NCBI RefSeq assembly: GCF_020379485.1
Contig: NC_063450.1
Span: forward strand, 28,434,137-28,498,136
From: Brassica napus
Taxonomy: Eukaryota; Streptophyta; Magnoliopsida; Brassicales; Brassicaceae
Length of the DNA: 64,000 bases
Reading direction: 5' to 3'
Below the pieces are notes generated by a model. It was not told the origin of the DNA. It made no database searches and was given only the letters and a program-made list of their open reading frames with translations. How positions within the stretch are numbered: the stretch's first letter is position 1; every line of letters starts with the position of its first letter. Made by a program: the position numbers and the translations under genes. Positions 58,316 through 64,000 of the stretch are shown here, in pieces.

Positions 58316-58485
58316 TCGTCGGTATTTCGTCGGAAAATACCGACGACATTCCGACGAACTCGACAAGTTCGTCGGAATGTCGTCGGTATTTTCCGACGAA
58401 ATACCGACGACCTTTCCAATTTTCAATGAAACCCGTTGTCGTCGCTATGTCGTCGGTATATTGCGAGGGATTTCCGACGGACCAT
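58316..58485. repeat. Internal CACTA motif array 2 (beyond the transposase stop)
   Basis: Dense CGTCGGTATTTCGTCGGAAA-type motifs, ending in a poly-A run (58488-58508) that touches the stop codon of the transposase gene at 58509. Confidence 0.85.
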
Positions 58486-58508
58486 TAAAAAAAAAAAAAA
58501 AAAAAAAA

Positions 58509-61500
58509 CTAATCAGAATCTTCTGAATCTTCATCAAACTCCCCAACCTCGGCTTCCGGCTCTGAATGTACGACAGCATCATGTCCAAACACAGTCAAAT
58601 TCTCAACGAGTTGAACATTTTCCAAATCTTCAACTGCCTGGGCGTTGCTGGTAGACTCTGGTTGCAATGGTTCATCATCATCAGAAGTTCCATCCACTCG
58701 TCCTCTTGGGTTGATTTGCGTTACAGTAACCCATGGATCGTCTCTGTACGTCACCCGAGGGTAACTGATGTAGCACACCTATACATATCAATTATACAAA
58801 GTATTAGTTCAATATATAACATTAATTAATTATATTGGTAAAAAATTATGAATATATTGACATACCTGATCAGCTTGCGAACCAAGAATGAAGGGATCAT
58901 AATATTGAAGTTTCCGCCGCGAATGAACTGATGTAACACCAAACGCATCAATCTTCACTCCTCTATCTGGGGTGGTGTCATACCAATCACAATAGAATAC
59001 TACACAACGCAATCCAACCATTCCAGGAAATTGGATTTCCAATATTTCTTTTATGTTGCCGTAGTAGACATCGTCACCAGAAGAAGATGAAACACCAGCA
59101 TCATATGTTGTCTTAGAATGACCTTTCCTTGTGAATGCATATCCTCGCGTACAAAATTTAGGATATGATTTGACCACATAGTTTGGTCCCTGCACAAATT
59201 CGCGTATCCAATCATCGAACACAAGACCTCTGGCCAAACCATCATTCACCTATAAAAAAAAACATATATGATTGCAAAATTAATTAGTTTATATATATTA
59301 AATTTAAACTAATCATTTGCATAGGGTAATAGGATATATGACTCACATAACTACGAAGCCACGCAGCAAATCCGTTATCTCTAAGTTGTCGAAGCTCATC
59401 TTCTGTTGCATGCCTGTGAGTCATACGCAACTCCGCCATATATACACTATATACAAAAATATTATCAATATGAAATAAATTTATTGAATATTAATCTAAC
59501 AATAAATGAATAAATATTTTTACCTCTCATATTGTAGAACATCTTCACAGTTGGTGAGCAAATATGTTTGCAAATGAGCGTTCTCAGTGTCCGTAAGTCT
59601 CCGCTTCGTGAATTTTCCACTAAGTCGTCCTATTTCCTTGAACATGCTTGGGACAGTAACATGATATGTTGCTCTCTCCCCTCTATCATCATGCCGAGCA
59701 GGTCTTCGGTGTTTTGTTTGCACTTCTGGTGGAAAATAATTTTCAGCAAAGATTGCAGTTTCTTCATTGATCACCTGTGCCACTATAGATCCTTCCACCC
59801 TGCTTTGATTTTTGACCATCTTCTTCAGATGATGCATATAACGCTCAAAAATATACATCCATCTGTACTGCACAGGACCACCAAGTTCCAATTCTCTTGC
59901 GAGATGAATAGCAAGATGTTCCATTACATCAAAGAATGATGGAGGAAATATCTTCTCAAGGTTGCACATGCTGACTGGTGCGTTTGTCTTCAAATTATTA
60001 ATACCCTCTTCAGTCAATACTCTGCTGCATAAGTCACGGAAAAAAACACTAATCCCTGCAATTGCTTCATGAACATTACGTGGCAATAATGCTGAAAAGG
60101 CAAACGGAAGGAGGCGCTGCATAATTACATGACAATCATGACTCTTCAAGCCAGTAAACTTTCCTTCGCTTCTATCAACGCAGTTCCCCAAATTTGATGC
60201 ATATCCGTCAGGAAATTTCACTTTCTCTGTAATCCAATCAAAGAACTCTTCTTTTCTAGCACCATCTAGCCGATAAATGGGAAAAGGGGCCGTACCGTTC
60301 TCATCAACGTGAAGTTCAGAACGATCACAAATATCGACTAAATCCAACCTTGACTTCAAATTATCCTTCGTTTTACCTTGGATGTTAAGGACTGTGTTCA
60401 TCAGATTATCGAAGAAGTTCTTCTCAATATGCATGACATCTAAATTATGCCGCAATAGATGACTCTCCCAATATGGTAGATCCCAGAAAATACTCTTTTT
60501 GTGCCAGTTATGTAGCTCTCCAACCGCATTGACTCGAATGTTTTCATGTCCACCTACATCTGGCGTCCTTTCTGCATCAAAATACCTAAACTGCTTCAAC
60601 AAATCTTTCCCACTAACTTCCTCAGGTGGACCATCAAACACCTGCTTGTTCTTCGTAAACGAAGTCTTACTCCTGCGGTATGGATGATCAGGTGGTAGAA
60701 ATCGTCTGTGACAGTCAAACCAACACGTTTTCCTTCCGTTCTTTAGTTGGAAAGCATCTGTGTCATCTTGACAATATGGACATGATAGCTTCCCATGTGT
60801 TGTCCATCCAGATAACATACCATATGCTGGAAAGTCACTTATTGTCCACATAAGTACTGCCCGCATCTGAAAGTTTTCTTTGCGCGAAACATCGTATGTC
60901 TCAAAACCATGCGCCCATAGTTGTTGCAACTCATATATTAGTGGTTGAAGAAACACATCTAGTGATCTTTTAGGATGATCTGGCCCGGGGACTAGAATTG
61001 AGAGAAACAAAAACTCTCGTCGCATGCACAAGCTCGGCCGTAAGTTGTACGGTGTCACAATAACTGGCCATAGAGAATACTGCCTTCCATGCTTTCCAAA
61101 TGGGCTGAAACCATCAGTAGATAATCCAAGATAAACATTTCTTCTCTCTTCCGCAAATTCTGGATATGTTGACTGGAAATGTTTCCAAGCCTTTGCATCT
61201 GAAGGATGTCTAATCTCACCATTTGTGGAATGCTCTGCATGCCATCTCATTGCTTTTGCTGTGCGCTCACACTGATACAACCTCTTCAATCTTTCCGTCA
61301 AAGGCAAATACCACATTCTTTTGAATGGGATCGGAACTCTTCCCCTCGTCTCCTGATAACGAGGTTTCCCACAAAATTTGCATACATTCCGTGTCTCATC
61401 CGCTCTCCAGTAGATCATGCAGTTGTCAATACATACATCTATCACTTCATACGGTAGTTGAAGACCTGCAACAAGTTTCTGAACCTCGTAGTATGAACCC

Positions 61501-62111
61501 GGTGCAAGGTTATCCTCAGGTAGAATACCTTTGACAAAATCAGTAATCGCATCCATACATTCTTCAGCCAAATTATAGTCTGTCTTAATACCCATTAATC
61601 TAGTTGCAGATGATAAGACTGAATGACCATCTCTACAATTTTGATACAAAGGTTGTTTTCCTGCATCCAACATGTCAAAAAATCTCCTAGACTCGGGGTT
61701 TGGTTCTTCCCCTCTATAATGATCATGTACCATCTGCTCAGTACCTACACCATAATCTATATCCGTTCTAGATTCTTCTAACCTAATATCAGGCTGAGGT
61801 TCACTAACAGGCTGAGGTTCGCTAGTACTACCATATTCATAACCAGTTTCCCCATGAAGGTACCAAACTTTATAATTACGTGAAAACCCTTTCATATACA
61901 AATGAGTCCAAACATCAAATTCTTTTATAACCTTATTATTATTGCAAGAAGAGCAGGGACATCTTAACATACCACTTTTTGCATCCGGTTGCTGTTGAAC
62001 AAGCCTCATGAATTCTCCAATCCCTTGAACGTATTCTTCCGTAAGCAAATTGGTGTTCGGATCCAAATGAGGTTTATCCATCCACGAACGATAATAAACT
62101 TCTGAAGACAT
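58509..62111 (-). CDS. TNP2-type CACTA transposase (TnpD)
   Basis: Four exons on the minus strand: 62111-59524, 59446-59347, 59249-58866 and 58778-58509, joined in frame to about 1113 residues with GT-AG borders. ATG at 62111 (MSSEVYYRSWM) is chosen because codons upstream are non-ATG; a TATAAATA lies about 77 bp before it. Domains in order: transposase-associated N-terminus (RSWMDKPHL, CPCSSCNNN), TNP2 core (WYLPLTERLKRLY, LSTDGFSPFG, DFPAYGMLSGW, HGKLSCPYC), DUF4218 (KSHDCHVIMQRLLPFAF, NLEKIFPPSFFDVMEHL), DUF4216 (VYYGNIKEILEIQFPG, FYCDWYD) and an acidic tail. It cuts at the CACTA ends in the nucleus. No stop or shift seen, so this gene may be active. Confidence 0.92.
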
Positions 62112-62187
62112 GATTTTCACGGAATTGTTATGACTAAAGAGAATGAAGAGAGAATGAAGTGTGAATGAGTTGAATGAGGAGGGGTTG

Positions 62188-62195
62188 TATTTATA
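62188..62195 (-). promoter_or_regulatory. TATA box of the CACTA transposase gene
   Basis: Minus strand TATAAATA, placed directly between the subterminal motif array and the transposase leader. Confidence 0.65.
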
Positions 62196-62211
62196 GGAAA
62201 TTGCTTACGGA

Positions 62212-62640
62212 CCTCCGACGACTTTCCGACGAAATTCCGACGGATATAAAGAAGTCCGTCGGAATTCCGTCGGAATTGTCCAATCCCAAACGGCTATACA
62301 ACGGTCATATGTATTTGTCGGCAACGGTCACATGGTTCGTCGGAATTCCGTCGGAAAATACCGATGGAATTCCGACGACTTTGCTGTTAATCGGAATGTC
62401 GTCGGAATTCCGTCGGAATATACCGACGAACTTCCGACGACTACAACGGTTACATTTTTTATCGGAATGTCGTCGAAAAGTCGTCGGAAAATTCCGACGA
62501 ACCGTATGTCGTCGGAATTCCGTCGGAAATGGCCGACGGAATTCCGACGACTTCATTTTTTTGGATTTGGTCGGAAATTTGTCAGTATTCCGTCGCAAAT
62601 GTCCGACGACCTTGGTGTCCGTCGGAACCTCCGTCGGAAT
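62212..62640. repeat. Right subterminal motif array of the CACTA element (promoter side)
   Basis: About 20 or more TTCCGACG/CGTCGGAA motifs, many arranged as CGTCGGAATTCCGTCGG palindrome-like pairs, just upstream of the transposase TATA box. Confidence 0.88.
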
Positions 62641-62661
62641 TCGGTGTGTTTTCTTGTAGTG

Positions 62662-62802
62662 TATATATGAGAGATCATGAGATGGTCTTGTTGTGAGAGT
62701 TGAGAGCTTGAGGTTTTGAGAGAGTTTCCTCAAGAGATTAATAAGAAAAGTTCTTATATATTGTGTTACATACATTGGTGATCGTGTGACTTGGATACTA
62801 GA
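62662..62802 (+). repeat. Right part of the split copia 5' LTR
   Basis: Resumes in the same TA run; rich in GAG words (TTGAGAGAGTTTCC). The LTR may end at ACATACA (62774) or closer to the primer site. Confidence 0.5.
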
Positions 62803-62804
62803 TT

Positions 62805-62816
62805 TGGTATCAGAGC
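62805..62816 (+). promoter_or_regulatory. Primer binding site (initiator Met tRNA) of the copia element
   Basis: TGGTATCAGAGC, complementary to the 3' end of tRNA-iMet, 15 bp before the gag start codon. Confidence 0.85.
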
Positions 62817-62830
62817 AATTCGATTCAATC

Positions 62831-64000
62831 ATGGGAGATATAGTTGCGGCAGTAGAAAAACCTAAGGGAGGAGGAACGTCTTCAATACAATGTCCGATGT
62901 TTACTACGACGAATTATACGGTATGGGCCATAAGGATGAAGATACTTCTTAAGGTGCATAAAGCTTGGGAAGCAGTGGAGACAGAAGCTCCTAACACCGA
63001 GAAGAACAACTTAGCGCTGGCTCTGCTGTTCCAATCAATACCGGAAAGCCTTATCATGCAAGTCGGAGAGTTCGACATGGCAAAACAAGCATGGGATGCT
63101 ATTAAGACAAGGCACGTAGGAGCGGAGCGTGTGAAGGAAGCTAGGCTTCAAACACTAATGTCTGATTTTGATCGTTTAAGGATGAAAGAAACAGAGAGTA
63201 TTGATGATTTCGGTGGAAATTTGTCTGAGTTAGCATCAAAATCCGCTGCTCTAGGATTAACAATCGAAGAAGCAAAGATTGTTAAGAAATTTCTTTCAAG
63301 TCTTCCGCGAAAGAAGTTTATACAGATTGTTGCCTCACTAGAACAAGTGCTTGATCTTAACACAACGAGTTTTGAAGATATTCTTGGACGCCTAAAGGCA
63401 TATGAAGAACGGATCAGCGAAGAAAACCAAGAAGAAGATGATAAAGGAAAGCTATTATACGCAAGTAATGAAGGACAAACTAGCCATTCTGCTAGACCCC
63501 AAGGCGACCACTCTTCTCGACCATATTCCAATGGAGGAAATCGTGAGTACAATGATCCATATAGGGGCAGAGGTCGTGGAGGACGCTTCTTTGGTCGAGG
63601 AAGAGGTCGTGGTCGTTATAACGGAGGAAGAAACTATAATGGAGGCGGAGGAAGAGGAGAAAACAGAGACGCATCTCACATTACTTGCTATCGATGTGAT
63701 AAGCTTGGTCACTTTGTGGCCCAATGCCCGGAGCTCTTATTGAAGTTGCAGGAAGCTCAAGAAGTTGATAATGCAGAGACACAGGAAGCCGACGAGCTCA
63801 TGATGCATGAGATAGTGTTCCTAAATGAGAAGAAGGTGCTGCCAGAAAAGTACGAAAGCAATAGTCGAGGAGAAAACATTTGGTATCTTGACAACGGAGC
63901 ATCGAATCACATGACTGGAGATCTAAGGTATTTTTCAAAGCTCGATGATACGATCTCTGGAAAGGTACGTTTTGGAGATGACTCTCGTATAGATATCAAA
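62831..64000 (+). CDS. Ty1/copia gag-protease (5' end of polyprotein, open to the window end)
   Basis: ATG at 62831 opens a frame of 390 codons without a stop to the last base. The gag part has TNYTVWAIRMKILLKVHKAW, WDAIKTRHVGAERVKEARLQ and FLSSLPRKKF (UBN2-type gag), then an Arg/Gly-rich stretch (RGRGGRFFGRGRGRGRY), zinc knuckle CYRCDKLGHFVAQC and the protease motif WYLDNGASNHMTG. The continuous frame suggests a fairly recent element, although its LTR has been broken by the CACTA insertion. Confidence 0.93.
   Translation, partial: MGDIVAAVEKPKGGGTSSIQCPMFTTTNYTVWAIRMKILLKVHKAWEAVETEAPNTEKNNLALALLFQSIPESLIMQVGEFDMAKQAWDAIKTRHVGAERVKEARLQTLMSDFDRLRMKETESIDDFGGNLSELASKSAALGLTIEEAKIVKKFLSSLPRKKFIQIVASLEQVLDLNTTSFEDILGRLKAYEERISEENQEEDDKGKLLYASNEGQTSHSARPQGDHSSRPYSNGGNREYNDPYRGRGRGGRFFGRGRGRGRYNGGRNYNGGGGRGENRDASHITCYRCDKLGHFVAQCPELLLKLQEAQEVDNAETQEADELMMHEIVFLNEKKVLPEKYESNSRGENIWYLDNGASNHMTGDLRYFSKLDDTISGKVRFGDDSRIDIK

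Larger units (their letters stand above)
54743..62664 (-). mobile_element. CACTA (En/Spm) transposon with TNP2 transposase and TnpA-like genes
   Basis: Left end CACTACAAGAAAACA at 54746 and right end its inverse at 62661, flanked by the 3-bp duplication TAT (54743-54745, 62662-62664). The 7.9-kb element holds two minus-strand genes, the TNP2-type transposase near the right end and the TnpA-like protein to its left. Subterminal regions are packed with TTCCGACG/CGTCGGAA motifs at both ends and in the middle. It lies within a copia LTR whose two halves read on across it. With intact ends and an intact transposase it may be young; the TnpA-like gene has one frameshift. Confidence 0.93.
54613..64000 (+). 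mobile_element. Ty1/copia retrotransposon, 5' part, interrupted by a CACTA element; runs off the window
   Basis: TGTTGGGTAAGCTCG at 54613 looks like a copia LTR start. The LTR is cut at 54745 by the CACTA element and resumes at 62662. It is followed by a tRNA-iMet primer site (62805-62816) and an open gag-pro frame from 62831 to the window end. The exact 3' end of the LTR is unclear (about 62774, or nearer the primer site). The 3' half of the element and its second LTR lie outside. Confidence 0.75.

Overview
The window is plant nuclear DNA. Genes have many short exons and AT-rich GT-AG introns, and the recognisable proteins look closest to Arabidopsis ones. The repeat types (Emigrant-like MITE, AtREP-type Helitrons, CACTA element with TTCCGACG arrays) point to Brassicaceae, most likely Brassica or Raphanus. 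Species identification is inference; no search was possible. Arabidopsis names are from memory.

Layout: 42-2902 is the 3' part of an uncharacterised acidic plant nuclear-type protein (At2g19390/At4g29790 family). 2.9-9.1 kb is a repeat graveyard: a Helitron end, a 159-bp tandem duplication, a LINE-derived insertion with 15-bp target duplications, a SINE-like motif and an Emigrant-like MITE. 9.1-16.7 kb is a minus-strand neprosin-type gene, split by a LINE that itself carries a long Ty3/gypsy-type LTR, and by a second 5'-truncated LINE in another intron. 17.4-21.5 kb holds two Helitrons, one with a decayed RPA-like gene. 21.9-24.7 kb is an intact ERD6-like sugar transporter. 26.2-27.0 kb has a scrap of a PIRL leucine-rich-repeat gene and a small transposon carrying telomere-like repeats. 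27.9-32.5 kb is an intact TT9/GFS9 (CLEC16A-like) gene, followed by an RPL14 fragment. 33.6-34.9 kb is MFAP1 (minus). 35.1-35.5 kb is the second telomere-repeat transposon. 35.9-37.6 kb is an intronless SNF2 ATPase without a RING domain. 38.2-45.2 kb is a complete but mutated Ty3/gypsy retrotransposon inserted in another inverted-repeat element. 46.2-54.2 kb is an intact malectin-like LRR receptor kinase whose introns carry a Helitron and an Emigrant-like remnant. 54.6-64.0 kb is a Ty1/copia element (gag-pro open to the window end) whose 5' LTR is split by an 8-kb CACTA element with an intact TNP2 transposase and a frameshifted TnpA-like gene.

Functionally the host genes are unrelated: sugar transport across a membrane (ERDL7), endomembrane trafficking (TT9), splicing (MFAP1), chromatin/DNA translocation (SNF2), surface signalling (RLK) and an extracellular neprosin-type protein. 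Three of the loci (first gene, PIRL scrap, RLK) have Arabidopsis counterparts that I recall as lying close together on chromosome 2 and again on chromosome 4, so the window may be an expanded, interrupted version of that block. Most of the remaining sequence is explained by nested transposons whose borders can be read from target-site duplications. I saw no CRISPR array, rRNA or convincing tRNA gene.
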